Made by a program: the position numbers and the translations under genes. Shown in pieces: positions 1 to 13,130 of a DNA stretch of 64,000 nt; position 1 is the stretch's first letter, and each line of letters starts with the position of its first letter. The notes under the pieces were generated by a model that was not told the origin of the DNA, made no database searches, and worked only from the letters and a program-made list of their open reading frames with translations. The DNA is from Asterella californica (lineage: Eukaryota > Streptophyta > Marchantiopsida > Marchantiales > Aytoniaceae), in NCBI GenBank assembly GCA_036924285.1, contig JAYKYS010000010.1, forward strand, positions 3,224,001-3,288,000, read 5' to 3'.

Positions 1-495
1 GTGGCATGATACCTTGGCGCTCCTGAATGTGGAATTAATCCACAAAGCGAGAAAGGACAATGTGGTTCATGACGCCTTGAGTCGCAAGAAGATTTAGAGT
101 CGCAAGAAGACCCGTCTTTCATCGTCGAATAGATTTTGCACGCTATGTATCTTAAGAAGTCAGATCTGGAGAGGCGAATAGAAGAAGGTTACATGAGTGA
201 TAACCAAGCAAAGGAATACCTAGAATAGCTCAAAGTGAGGAGTGAAGTTGCAAAACATGCAGTTGAGACATGGAATACTCATCTTCAAGAAAATTCGAGT
301 TTATGTAAGACAAGGAAAACTCAGGACTAAGTTGCTTAAAAAATATCATGATGTGCCCTTATAAGACCATAAAGGAAAAAAGTCCACTTTAGCAATGATA
401 GCTAAAAAGTTTTATTGACCTCACATGAAACACGACGTCGTCCACTTTCTGAAAACATGCGTAACTTGTTAGACGAATCGAGTTTCTTATGATAT
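1..495 (+). pseudogene. Ty3/gypsy RNase H-integrase remnant
   Basis: Decayed end of a Ty3/gypsy polyprotein that runs in from the left edge. The first ~95 bases read as the end of an RNase H domain, with the typical DNVVHDALSR motif near 55-95. After a broken linker, the region around 310-485 reads as the N-terminal zinc-binding (HHCC) part of an integrase: a GKLRT-like strand, a His pair region, an AMIAKKFY stretch, and a C-x2-C in a KTCVTC context near 455-475. Several stop codons interrupt the frame. The domain order RNase H then integrase is that of Ty3/gypsy, not Ty1/copia. An open stretch of 74 codons at 503-727 follows, but I do not recognise it and do not call it coding. Confidence 0.7.
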
Positions 496-905
496 AACGC
501 GAATGATCATTGATGAAAGACACAAAGCACTAGAAACTGGTCATACTTGGCTGAGAAGCAATCCATACATCAGAGTGAACAAGCTCGTTCTGCTACCTGA
601 TCCTTTAAAGGACTGTCTAGCTTACTTGCCAAACTTATATGCTACACTGACTCTAGTGGGCTCCCATGATTCTAATTTGGACAGACTTGTAACCAAGTCA
701 GAACTCAGAAGGCTTCTCAGCCTCTAGAAGTTCATGTGCCCAATTCGCTTGTGTCAAATGTCAATATAAGATACTATTGGATCACTCTGTCCATAGATGA
801 CAACCTGTAACTTAGCCATAGAGGCATCTACTTTGAGATAGCTTATCACTCTTGCTACCTCGAGCTATGACAGTGCTATTAGAATTTCAATGATCTTTAT
901 TAAAG

Positions 906-2093
906 CATACTTGCAGACCCTACTCTATCAATTGTCCTACGGATAGCAAGTTTCTAGTCAGTGTGAGTACATGCAAGATAATCCCTATGCCAGTAAACTT
1001 TGAAGCATGCATGTCTAGCAGGATATTATCCTTGTGCTGGATCTGGTGCTTGATGTCATCGTATGTCATCATAAACTGAGGAGTCTCCACGGTCTCGAGT
1101 GAACTAGACCACTCTCGATGAGATGTCATGTGATTGGTGGCGTCGAAGTTGATCACCTAGCGCATTTGTGGCGCAAAAGCTGCATAACTCTAATATGTTG
1201 TAATCAGCAATTGTTCGAAATAGACTTGCTCTGTTGATGCATAGTATTGATGGTTGTTGTCGTAATGTCTTTGATTGTTCAGTCGCTTGTAGCATTGAGT
1301 GACATTGTGGTCTTGCTTCTTGTAGTAGTTGTAGGAATCAGGCGCATGTCTCTTACTGTTGGAAGAATCAGCATGTGTTGGTTCTGCTGCTGCTGCGATT
1401 GTTGTTGTTGTTGTCCGTGATCACGTCCACGTCCAACACCTTTTCCACGACCCTTATCTCGAGATCTCTAGCACATGCAAAATAAACATATTCTTACTGA
1501 CCCGTCAAAGTAGTACTCCTCAGTAGATGCACCTCCTCTCTTAACACTGTAGGAACTAGTTCATCAAACCGCAGAAGGGGTTTTCGTGTCGAAATTGAAG
1601 TGATGAACTGCTTGTATTCAGTAGGCAATCCTTGCAATGTGACCTCGATCAAGACAGTGAGATCAATCTCAATTTTGATAAAAGACAACTGATCTACAAG
1701 CTGTTTGACGTGGTTCACATAGTCGTTTATACACATCGATCTCTTCTTCACATTGTTGAACTGCTGCAACAATTACAGCTTCTGCGTCTTTGTTCCTGAT
1801 TGAAATGGACGCACGAGTGCATCCTAAGCTTTCTTGGGTGTATCACAATCCTGGATGTGACTGATCATCGATGTTGAAACTGTCAGTGCGATGTAGAGAT
1901 TCGTAAGATACGATCGCTTCTTCCACTCCTCGAATTTCATGTTGGAAACATGTACATCTGACGCATTTTCCTCCTCAATGATAAGATCTCATAGATCCTA
2001 CTCTTGCAAGAAAGTCATCATCTCGTACTTCCACAATTGGTAGTTGTTTTTATCGAGTTTCTCTCCAATGATCAAAGACACTGACTTCACCAT
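906..2093 (-). pseudogene. Ty1/copia gag-protease remnant
   Basis: Decayed 5' part of a Ty1/copia polyprotein on the minus strand. It starts at an ATG at 2093. The N-terminus contains the copia gag signature LDKNNYQLWKYEM (about 2000-2060). The central gag (UBN2-type) segment at 1494-1772 includes FNNVKKRSMCINDYVNHVK and GLPTEYKQFI-type motifs. The protease segment at 920-1156 starts with ATNHMTSHREW, the copia form of the aspartic-protease region, and ends with LTRNLLSVGQL. The usual D-S-G before ATNHM is damaged (it reads N-F-D), stops break the frame between segments, and RT and integrase are absent. No LTRs were recognised beside it. It lies next to the unrelated Ty3 remnant on the other strand. 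Confidence 0.8.
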
Positions 2094-4969
2094 CACTGCA
2101 ATCAAGAAATTGCACTGTTCTGTACGCAGAAAACCTAAGAGTATCTCTACAAAACACCTCACTATCAAGAGTTTGTCACAAGTCACAACAAAGATAACTC
2201 TGCATACTCCTCCTACAGCAAAAATGAAGAAAGAACATGTATGTGAAATGTAAGTGTACAAAACTAGGCGACAACGTCGGAAGGACTAACCAAGAAAGGT
2301 CTAAACTGGACCAAATGAGGTCAAAAATGAACGCTCAATACTTCAAAATTTCACAACTTCTTCAAATTTTGGTCCCTAATCGGACAAGTATTTGTTTTGG
2401 ACTCAAGTCCTAAGACTTTCATTTTGATCGAAAATGTTTGTTTGAAAATCTGCCACTAGAAAGCTCTAAATCGGCTGAAACTTGGCTGGGTACACAACTC
2501 GCACTTTCTGAACAAAACAATATCCAAGAGACTGGTGGACAGATTTTAACGAGAAAAAATCTTTTAGATATCTGAAATCGAGTTCAAAGTTTTTGTTGAT
2601 GAAAGGAACAGTTCCGTCTCACCTGAACGCGCATCAGCAGCATAGTGCTCAACATCAAGCGCAACTCCAGCTGCTCTCTCCTGTACTTCGCCATGCATAA
2701 ACTCCATCTTGCTCATTAGCAAGTGACACACGCTTTCTAATGCTTTGATGTCATGTAGAAAGATCGTTAGTTCTATGAAAACACTCCAAGAAGAGAGAAC
2801 GAGTAGACAAAGAAGTAAATAAGAATAAGATGAGAGAGGCTTCATCTCTCCATGTATATATAGTGGGTGAGAGTACAAAAGAAGTCTTAATGGTGCGTTA
2901 ACTCTCTAACAAACTGTACGTAACAACTTTAACTACTGTGACTTGTATTAGTCATCGATCTGCTAGAGCTTGAGACTATACCAACAACATTGCACGTTGA
3001 AAATAATGTTGGAAGAATAAGCATATAAATTATGTATTTGAGGACCATAAATATTTACTTTATACATTATGTGTGATGTTTATTGTTATTTACTGCTTTA
3101 TCATATTACCAGATTGAATATTATTTGAGAATATATATATTAAGACATTTATTATATACTTCAAGGATTTTGTTGGAATTTATCACCCCCTTCAAATAAA
3201 GCTGATTATCAGATTAATAATTTTTAACTTCCAAAATAATGATTGATTCAGAGTTTTTCAAACATGTTTAGAGTTAGATGCATCATTCAACTAAATCATT
3301 GAATGAAAAAATATTTAAATTAAAAATGAGATCTTACTGAAAATAATCACTTGTTATAACCATCAAATCTACAAGTAAAATATTATAAGTCATGCTCATG
3401 ATTTCTGTGATCAGTTGGATTGTTCTCTCTAAACTTCTTTTAAATTGTAAGCCTTTATGATTTATTTATTATGAATATTATTTATTTAATATAATTTATA
3501 TGTTATATTCTTCATTATCTTCTTATTTGTTACATTTCTAAAACATATATTAGGTATCATATGGTTCTGTAATAATATGTGAGTCTCTCCTCGAGATGGT
3601 GCGTAGGTAACATCACTCTTTTATTTGAGCAAATATTAAAGATAGCTAGTATCCATGGGATATTCAACCACATTTATAGATACAAGGCCTCCATGTCATC
3701 CATCAGTCATGCAGCGTCTCTCTTTCGTTATGAGCATATGAACACCGTTGGCATACAAATAAATGCTTGTCATGACCAAGTTTTCATTCAGTCATGGAAT
3801 CTGAAAAGTGAAGATATTTTCAGTTCAAAGCTGTTTACGAGCTTTACATTTTGTAGTTTTGTTTCAAAGCGATTTGGTTAGTAGTGGTGAAAATGTATGG
3901 AGTTAAAAGTTGTCTGGTTTCTCATAGAGAAAAGAATTTTCCTTGTGAACTAAACTAGAAATGGAGACAAAGGCTTTAACCCCTTAGTGAGTATCAATAC
4001 TCCGCGTCACCAAGTGTACAATTGAACCTCTTTTACTTGCAGTTATTTACTTACTCCACCCTTCATAAGGAATGATTCACTTGATCCACTCTCTGACCTA
4101 CAGCAGGCAGTTCTCCAGGTTATCGTGACATATTAGATATCGATTGTGCACTATGGACAGTGTGTAAACTGAATCAGATGTTTAAGATTTTTTGGAAATC
4201 ATGAGATATTGTAACGCATCAATAATAATCGTGATCTAAAATTGAAATATAAATCTCATTCATCTCTGACATGGCGTGGTAACTGGAAAAATTACCTACT
4301 GTCGGTCTAAGAGTTGATAAGCAAGTATTCACTAAGAGAGGTAGATCAAGTTCATCATTCCTTCTGATAGGTGGAGCAAGTAAATTCCTGCTCTTATTTG
4401 ATATTTGATCTTTCTTGTGATATGAGAAAACCTCTAAAACCTGATTGTAGATTCTAAATATACTCTTTTATTCATAGAAGAGGGTTTTAATGTGAATTTT
4501 TATCTCCATGTTTTGTCACAAGGCGATGACTCTTCTTAATACCATAATAGGTTTTAATGTGTGGGTTCTCAAGAATCTATTACTAACCAACAATAGAAAG
4601 AAACATGTCCATCTACATAAACTTCTGAATTCAAGATTTATATTTTAATCCTAATTAAAGTTCAAACCGCCTTAAATATGGAGAAAACAACAGTTCCCAA
4701 TCTCACTTAATATACACAAATGACTAATCTTTATTAGTTTCATCTCAACACGTTGCTCAAAGAGCACTTCTTTATATCAAATTCAGCTCAGATCTAAAAT
4801 ACCATTGAACTACTTTAGATTGTTGGTTCCAGTGAGAGCATAAGAACTTCTAGTAATAATATTCAGAAATATGTTTTTATCAATTACGGGAGTTAAGAAG
4901 CTAGGATACTAGAAGCAATTGATGGATACGATATTGCATCACATTTAGGAAAATATAAGATCTGAGAGG
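2094..4969. other. AT-rich stretch, no gene identified
   Basis: About 2.9 kb of AT-rich DNA, especially 3000-3560. Open frames here (for example 3579-3881 +, 2564-2878 -) show no recognisable domain, and I see no convincing exon series. No LTR, TIR or RNA gene was recognised. Confidence 0.5.
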
Positions 4970-5300
4970 ATCAGTTTAGAGAATGTCCAACTGTATATCA
5001 TTCGAAGTGTTCATTGTAAAAAAAATTAAAAAAGAATCCACCGTTAAACAGAAAATACTTTTGATGATAATAAACTTGTATCCCAGAATGAAATCTCTAA
5101 TACAAAGAACTAAATCAAAGCTCTCCATTAGCTTTACACTTTATAGAAACGGATTAATACTGACAGAGATATGTAAGGATGAAATTTACAGGATCTTTTT
5201 GTTTTCGAACAAAAGAAAATATATACTTGAACCTCAACTACACCGTGAAGAAAAAAGGAATATTCCTAATTTTTTTAGCTGTTACTTTTTTTAGCTGTTA
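4970..5300 (+). repeat. Dispersed diverged repeat, copy 1
   Basis: This stretch is similar in order and sequence to 63290-63570. Shared blocks include a poly-A/AAATTAA start, a CCGTTAaaCAGAAAATA-type block, an ATGAAATCT block, an AGCTTTACA block and a final AAAAAAGGAATATTCC-type block. Identity is modest and there are gaps. No coding capacity is evident: the 103-codon frame over it is not conserved in the second copy. The family was not identified. Confidence 0.5.
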
Positions 5301-8300
5301 AAGAGAAATATCCGTATAGATCTGTTTATTTCTCTTTCATATTTAAAAAATAAATAAAAACAAATTTCTCTCTACTTTGTCGTTGTCTTATTCTTTTGAA
5401 ATGGACGGGAAACAAAGCCAATTCAGCAAATCACTGAACAGAACTGTATGTAATATCCCTCGTATCATAGTGAAATGCAAAGGAAAGCAACAGTGAACAC
5501 TTTATCATCAAAAATTTAACATTATTTCTATAATATAAACCAAAAATAATAAAGAAAAACCATAATAATAAAAGACATGCTAGTTTGAGTAGCATGCATA
5601 TCACAAAGCAACCAACCGCTTTTTTCACAAGACTTGAAGAAAGCGACGTGATGAATTACAAATTAGTTACAGCTACGCGTTAGCGATTAATCCGGATATA
5701 ATCTAATTATTTTTTATTTTCATAGCCATTTAGTTATTATTTAGTTATTTTTAAATACGACAAAATAAATACACTTGGCAAAAAATCCCCTTCCTTTCAC
5801 TTCTTCACCATCAACATATAGTTATACTAAGCATAGCAACAAACGGATGAGAAGAACCTATCAAACGGAAAGAGTATACCCAGAAGGTGTTCTAAGAGGT
5901 GAATAACTAAGAAAACACTTAGAAGTATTTCGACAAGCAACGACTTACTCGGTAAGATCTGTCGCTGGTGAGGCTTGCTGTTTGTTTTGCTGTTGGGCTT
6001 ACGTAGGAAAAAGGTCCTTATCCAGCACGAGAACGAACGAAGGACCGTATCGACCAATGAGAGCAGAAGGAAGCTTAGCTATCATTTTCGAATGATCATA
6101 AATATCTACAGCAGACCCGGACATGGCCATGACTAAAGGGCATAGCGCCTCCACTTCTGAGAGCTGAGAGCTGACGCAAGCCTTCATAGCCATGAGTCAT
6201 GAATTCTAGAGTCAGCAAGACGACAGTAAGGACCAGCCAGAAGGAGCTGCTCAGTGCTCTGCTCTGCTCTCTGTGCATTCAGCAACGGGTTGCGCTGCTG
6301 CTAACTTCTAAGGTTCAGTGGTAGGCTCTTGTTGTTGTTTGTCGTTTCTGAGGGCAAGCAGCTTTGTCGGAGCCTGTCTACTTTTATCGTTAGGGCTAGT
6401 TCTAAGCTGGAGCTGGAGGTAGCTTCCTACCCGTTCCATTTGGCACCTCACCAGCTCTACATCCTACGATCCTTCTTCTGTCTAAACGTCTCCGATGAGG
6501 AAATTGTACTCGTCTAGGGAGAACGATGTAGATTTTCATATCGACCTAAATTTGGTGCAGAGGGGTTTTCAGGGCCGTTCAGGGGAGATGCATATCCAAA
6601 TTAAGGACAGCAAAAGATATTTCCACACGAATTTGTTGAAGCTCAGGGTGAACAGAAGAACTGGTACCCCTCGGATGTAACAATTGCCATTAATATAACT
6701 GTCTCTTGCGTAACGGATTACAGTGGTCTACAGTTTACACTTGTCTCTAGACTCTAGACGGGAGGGACGACCTGCTCGTGGTCCATAGGGCTCGTGAGGA
6801 GCCGGTAAGCTCCATTGGATGAGCCTCGTGCTGTCAGAGAGCAGCTGGGATTACCAACAAGCCTCGTTGCCATCCGTTGGGCGCAAATGGATCGAAATGT
6901 CGTCCAAAAGAACACGAGCAGACTCAGTGTCAGTCTAGCTCGCAACGTGTGGTAAGGAATCTAGCCGGCATGGGCCCTTGCGTAGCGGAAGAATCTGGCC
7001 ACGCTGGTGGGCACGGGCCAAGCAAGAATCTCGCTGGACACAATGACATGTCCGGCTTTTCAAACCAAAGACCTTGACTTTAAAAGAAGAAGAAGGTGAA
7101 AAAGTTTGTTGAAAATCATACTTGGATCATGAGAGAGGGGTTTTTCTAGCTTTCCAGCCTCAGGAGTCAGGCCTCAGGCCTCAGGCACTTTACATTCAGG
7201 CCATCGATCTATACTGACCTATTAGGATCGAAAATGCATTCTAGAAACTGTGGTGAATAAGTCGAGTAAATCACAGAAAAGGGATTATTATTACTCGGTG
7301 CTGAGCTCAGAACTTCAGACTGAACAGAGTCCTGAGACAGACGTGTTATGACATTACCATCAACGCAAATTGAACGCTACGAAGACTTGAAGAGTAAAAT
7401 TCTGGTCACTTTACTATCCAGGTAACTCACATGGACGATCTTTATCTACTACTTCGCCAAACTTACAAAGAGAATCGAACGGCCACTTTGTTTCCTCTCG
7501 GGCTTGGTACAGAACTAAACTGAAGGAGATTCCCTGGAGGAGAGGAGAGGTTGGAGGCTGAGGTCGATGTTCATAGTTCAGTTTGATCACCAGTAATGTG
7601 AGACTGCATGTAAGTAAAGATGGAATTATTATCGGGTATGTCTGGTTCTCCTCCTTGGAAACTGCAATTCTCTGTTGTGGACAACAGTGGCCACTACTGC
7701 TATACGTGTGTGTATGATAATTCTATGTACAGTGGATATATATCAATATACGGTACTACTTACTGGTAGATACTGCCCATCAGGGTTTCATCAGACTCGA
7801 GGATCAGAGTATGATTGATCGAACAGGTAGGCAACAAAAAACACGTGAATTACCTACTTCCGATAATGAACAGGTTTACGCATGCTCTACTTGATGGAAC
7901 TGGCGGAGCCTGCTGCAGTGAAGTGTGACATGTAACAGTTCACCGCTGCAGCGGTAGCTAGTTTGTCTGCGAACGACTTCCCCGGTAATTACTCTATCAA
8001 AACGTTTGTCGTCCTATGAACACGTACTGAGTGGTTTGCAGAAAACTCGGTGATACATACCGGATAATTGTCTTGAAACTTTCTCGAGGACATGTACATG
8101 TCCAGGAATTTGGGCCATTCTCGTAATACTGTACCCCAAAATCTCGTAAACTCGTACGGCCTGAAATGTTAGGGCAGGCAGTTCCTAAACATGAAGTTTC
8201 TTGAATTCATGGGGTTCCAACTTCCAATATTGCAGATGAGTCTAGATAGAGATAGCCTTCTCCCAGTACAAACCAGGCAAGCTTAGGAAGCCGGTAATCA

Positions 8301-10475
8301 CACTCAGCACATGGCGAGCACAAATCAACAAGGAACAGCGGGAAACTGTCATCTCCACGAACGTCATGAAACCAGTCCTCGGCTCCCCCATCTATACAAG
8401 GTCTCATGGCATCAACTTGAGGAATTTGATCCCGGAATTTGAGGCATGCAATCGTTCAATCTGAACGGTATCATGTTTGGACCTACTGGCGCCTTCGTTT
8501 GTTGGTCAACGAGCAGGAAGGGAACTAGGGACTCTCCATCTCATATGGGTTCTTCAAATAATCTCTTCTTTTCTTGTTTTGGCAAGGGAGACCCCGCCAG
8601 ACTTTAAAACCAGCGACAAAAACCGCAACTTGAAATGAGAGATCCGCAACTTGAAATGGTCTCTTGCATCTAGCCCAAGCACTCTCCGAATCATACTATC
8701 CTTATGAACTTTAATCCTGTGTCTTATGCCCGAAGACGCCAAATTTGAAACAAGGATGGATCTCCTTTTCATTCTCGTCTCCTTTTTTAGGGGGTGTTCT
8801 TGGTTCCGAGCCGAAAGTGGATGCCGTCACCATGACATCATGCATTGGCGCCAAACTTCGATAAACCTACAATAGGTGGCTTATAGGCCTACTACAACCT
8901 TTGAACGGGTTGTACCAGAGGCATAATCAGTCAAGGGATCTTGCCAAGAGCCAAGAACAGGTGAAGAAATGAGTAATTTCTAGGTGTCCCAGACTCTGAT
9001 GGTAGAATCTCAGATCTCTTGTCTCCGGCACATCTCGTTCAATCAGTCTCGTTGTCAATCCGCAATGTCAATATGGAATGGTCTTCCATTGCCTTTCCAT
9101 CATCAAAACCTTCAACTTAAAGAACCAACTGTAAGGCCTCATCATCTCTCCTCCTAATCTTTCGAAGTAGACAATTACATAACGAACAAAGTCTTCCGTG
9201 AGTTGTAAGGGTTTGGGTAGGGATGGTGCGTACCACAATCTTGACCACCACCTTTTCAGCATAAATCCTGAATCTCCTACGATATTGTTATAGAAAAACA
9301 TAAGACATGGAGAATCTGCAACTCGATCCAATCGGTGCATACTATAGTGACAAACAACCCTAAGTCCCGAAAGAAGAGGGTTTCCAGTACTACACCTTTG
9401 ACGAAGGCTGAAGCGAAAGAAAAGTATTAAAACCCTAAACCAACCCAAGAAAATGTTTTCTTTCTGACACAAGGATGCAATCAACTGAGCTTTCAATGAT
9501 ATGCGCATGCACTGTCAAAGAAACAGAAATTGTGCCGTTTCCACCTCGCAGATTCTGTGACAGAAGGTCAAGAGCAAGAGGGAAAGGCCAGGGCGACGGC
9601 AGGGCAGGTCCGGCAGGTACGGGCGAGGTGAGAAGTGGCGTGGCGTGGAAAGTTTGATTCCTCCCTCCTCGCCAGACCACTTCATTTCAAATCATTTCCA
9701 GTTTGATTGACGGACGGTCTAGGGAGATGCGCGGTGACTGCATCAGTGGGATTCAGTGATATCTGACAATCAGTTCCTACGTAGTCAGTCCTTAGGCCTG
9801 GGACTTGTACACGATTACATAAGACATTGGTTTTGTTCTCTACCATACGGTCCTCCCGTAGGACGGAAGTGGACCATCTGGTCCTCTTTTCGGTGGCCGT
9901 GTTTGAAAATGTTCATACCTTTATTGGAAGAGTCATGTTTCTTCAGAGATGTAGCGAATGTTATTGGGTTTTCTTTTGTGTAAGTGATCAAATAGTAATG
10001 AGGGGTTGTAAGCTGGAGGTTGAAGCATTCAGTATCTTATTATTATTTGTTACTTGTTGTCTAGGTGAATAAGAATATGTTGTGAAATATATCAATGGGA
10101 TTAGAAAGCAGTCAGTAAATGTTCTTAGTCATTGCTTATTTCTCTCAACATTTCTTCTGCTATAGGATCTATGAGAATGCGACCACTACTACAAGTGTTA
10201 CAAGTCAAAACATGGCAGATATAGTCTGGGACAGAAAATACCTTGTGTTAGAATGCGGCAAAAGATGAGAGAACAGTAATGTGGATGTAGAGAGGTGAAA
10301 CAATCATGTGGGGACATAAGAAGTACATGTGAAGCATGTGTAATCAACAGAACAAACGAAGGAAAGATATCCTACAATAATATGAAAATGTTACAGTCTC
10401 ATATTTGGACAAATGATCTTCTGAAAATTAAGAAGGTGATGAGAACTCGTGACTTCAGTTATAAAATCAGCTCCG
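5301..10475. other. Intergenic stretch, no gene identified
   Basis: About 5.2 kb without a gene I can support. The segment near 5690-5850 is weakly similar to 26400-26560 (both contain a CCCCTTCC-TTTC block followed by ACATATAG-TAT and a TAGCAAC block), suggesting an old dispersed repeat. Short simple repeats occur near 6160-6280 and 7160-7200. A 146-codon minus frame at 9068-9508 shows no domain I recognise, and the adjacent minus-strand frames are full of stops. This could be a decayed gene, but nothing identifies it. Confidence 0.45.
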
Positions 10476-10515
10476 AAGTGAAACATCAAGTACTAAAGTG
10501 AAACATCAAGTACTA
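10476..10515. repeat. 20-bp perfect tandem duplication
   Basis: Two adjacent identical 20-bp units (10476-10495 and 10496-10515) with the core GTGAAACATCAAGTACT. The identity of the two units suggests a recent local duplication. Confidence 0.9.
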
Positions 10516-12540
10516 GATGAAGGTGTGTCTATCTACACATAAGAACTCGTTCAGAAAGGAGAACACTAGGACTTGCTGATTTCTGTATTCTATTGTTCAT
10601 CAACACCAAATGATGTAAATAACAAAAAAAAACTCTATGTGCGAATAAGCGAATGCGTTGAGACATGGACTCAACTCAGAAAATTAAAAAATTCTCAAAA
10701 CTATGAGAGTGATACATCATATTAGCTAACTCACGTTTGCATTTCTGTCAATGCATTTGACTGCACCCGTTTGAGAAACGATTCATAAATCAAATTATAA
10801 TTCTTCAGCTCATCATAATTCCACCTCCTTTCTGCCTTCAGATACTTCTGTGCAAAAGAGATAGTACAACCTTGCTTTGAGATCATCAACTTGTCGAATC
10901 ATATCATCCTCATCAACAATTTTGACCAGCAATGTAATATTTGATGTCTCGGAGGGTCTTGTTGATGGACGAGAGCAGACTCTATTACATGTCGCTCAAT
11001 TGATCAGGTGGCCCCCTTGAAATTGTGATAAAATATTTGTTGCATGTCCTGCACCACAAGGAAGTGATCTAAGAATTGTCACAAAATGCTTCAAGTCCTG
11101 AACATGGAAAAAAAATTCACACAAACGAAATGACTTCAGTTTTCAAAGCAAACCCTTGGCAAGTTCAGTTCGAGAGGCAAAGAAATCCAATCAAGGTTCA
11201 CATCAACACTAAGTGTTGTCAAACGTGGTCTCGTATGCTACTCTCTTGCAAAAAGACTTGCAGAAAGTACCCCATGATACTCTTTTGGAATTGTATAGTG
11301 TTTGATGACTTTCAACCTCCAGTTTAGTAGAGAAAAAAAAATTCCGCAATGTGCTATACTTTCTTGTTGTCAAACTTGCGGTAAGTGAAAAGTTTTAGCC
11401 GATAAACTCATTGTGCACTTTAAACCTAAGTCACTGTAAGTACATCATTATCTGCTTTCTTGATTTGGCAACAAATAATATATTAGAAATAAATATTGAT
11501 AAACTAATGCATTATAGAATTCCACCCATATACTTTGCACGATTATTAAGCTCCACCACCATACTTTTTCGTGACTAAATGCAATTGAGTCCATGTTTAT
11601 GTGTAGGTTTACATTGGCCTCGAGGTCAAAAAATATCTAGGTACAATACATAAAGAAAAGACTCTCTGACTTCTTAAGACATTTAGATGTCGACTACAAC
11701 AATAAGGTAAAACTTATTTGTGTATCTCCTTAGTCCAAAGCTAAGGAGGTAATTAAGTACTACACATAGGATGCATTTGCACCACCCTGCGATATAGACA
11801 GTGAATTTTTAGCTTAATGCAAGTGACTTTTTATGAATTGATCATTTTTTGGACTTAGAAGTTTGAATCCTGAAGTAACTATCCACATCTACATCCCTTA
11901 GCACTAAACTGATTATCAGAGATGATCCACGTTGCAACTTATGTTTTCTCTCGCGCAACATTAGTATAATGAATTGCAAGAACACTTGTCTTAAATAAGA
12001 ATAATGTATGATATTTCTTACATCTATGTTTCTGAAGTTTGGGACATCCATCGAATAGTAAAAAAAACTTCATTTATTATTATGGTGCACACGAATTGAC
12101 ACTCAAGCTGGAAAGATGGACGCATGTTTGTTCTATAATCTTCTCCTTCCAAAAGTCAGACATTGTTAAGTCTAACAGTACCTATATAGAACACTATACA
12201 GCGAAAAAGCAATGAGTAGACATTTATCCGTTACAAAATAAGAAAGCAAAAAAAAATGATACGAAAAGAGAGAGTGCGGACCATAGGCTTATCACCTATC
12301 TTACATGATGTAGAAAAATAAGAAAATTCTCTAGTCTTAAAATCTTAGTGGTGCGGATGTTTCCTTAGATTCCTATCCTCTTGCAAGATCTTGAGCAAAA
12401 CTTGATAATCTATTATTTTCAGTTGTTTTATTATCTCTTCCTCATGTGTATAGCTTACAATATATACTAACAAGCAGAGATCTTCAGCCTATTCCTTGTT
12501 GGAGCCTTTGCTTGTAACTTACATGCCTCGTGCTACAGGA
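10516..12540. other. Intergenic stretch, no gene identified
   Basis: About 2 kb of AT-rich sequence. Frames at 11076-11327 (+) and 11842-12051 (-) have no recognisable motif. I saw no LTR, TIR, RNA gene or tandem array. Confidence 0.45.
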
Positions 12541-12612
12541 AACAATGCTAAAAGAACTAACCCATAAAAGAACTAACCCACAAATTTATGGGTTAGTTCT
12601 TTTAGCATTGTT
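12541..12612. repeat. Perfect 26-bp-arm inverted repeat
   Basis: Arms at 12541-12566 and 12587-12612 are exact reverse complements, with a 20-nt spacer. The spacer repeats part of the left arm (AAAGAACTAACCCA), so the right arm can pair either with the distal arm (26 bp) or with the nearer copy (about 15 bp, 8-nt loop). A transcript could therefore fold in two ways. It could be a small snap-back insertion, a hairpin RNA source or a MITE remnant; the sequence alone does not decide. Confidence 0.9.
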
Positions 12613-12766
12613 GGCTTCGTTGATGTTGCATGATGTGTTTGGTATGCTCGAGCCATGTGATGTGTCACTCGGTTGGAACTCATGATTTCTTTACGTGAGA
12701 AAGTGTGTTAACTTTCCCGAAAACTAAAGGAGATTCTGTGTATTTTTAGTAGAGATGTTTGTACCC

Positions 12767-12789
12767 TATATATATATATATATATATAT
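12767..12789. repeat. (TA)n microsatellite
   Basis: About 11.5 TA units in an uninterrupted run, following CCC and preceding TTATTC. Confidence 0.95.
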
Positions 12790-13130
12790 TATTCATATGT
12801 TTTTATGTGTTCAGTTGTACTCAGGAAAACTCTCCATAGTTCATTTTTACATGTTGAACCGAACCGTTCGTTTCAATCTGGACCGAATTACATATCATGT
12901 AACTCGAGTTATATCTCGGTTAGTTCAGAACCTAACTTTATTTTCTATTTTGGTTTATTGAAGGTTTGGTACCGGTTCCGATTCTCAGTTTGGAAGGTCG
13001 GTTCGGTTTTATTTTAGTGGTCCGGTTTAATTTCAAAACACATGGAAAATCACAATTTTAATTAATTTTTTTATATTTAGTCGTCATAAGTGATAGTTTT
13101 ATAAACGCTTGAGTTTATAAACTTAAATGC

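Noticed and set aside
9068..9508. 146-codon minus-strand frame as a gene
   Set aside because: No motif recognised, no plausible start context, and adjacent frames are full of stops; kept only as a note in the intergenic entry.
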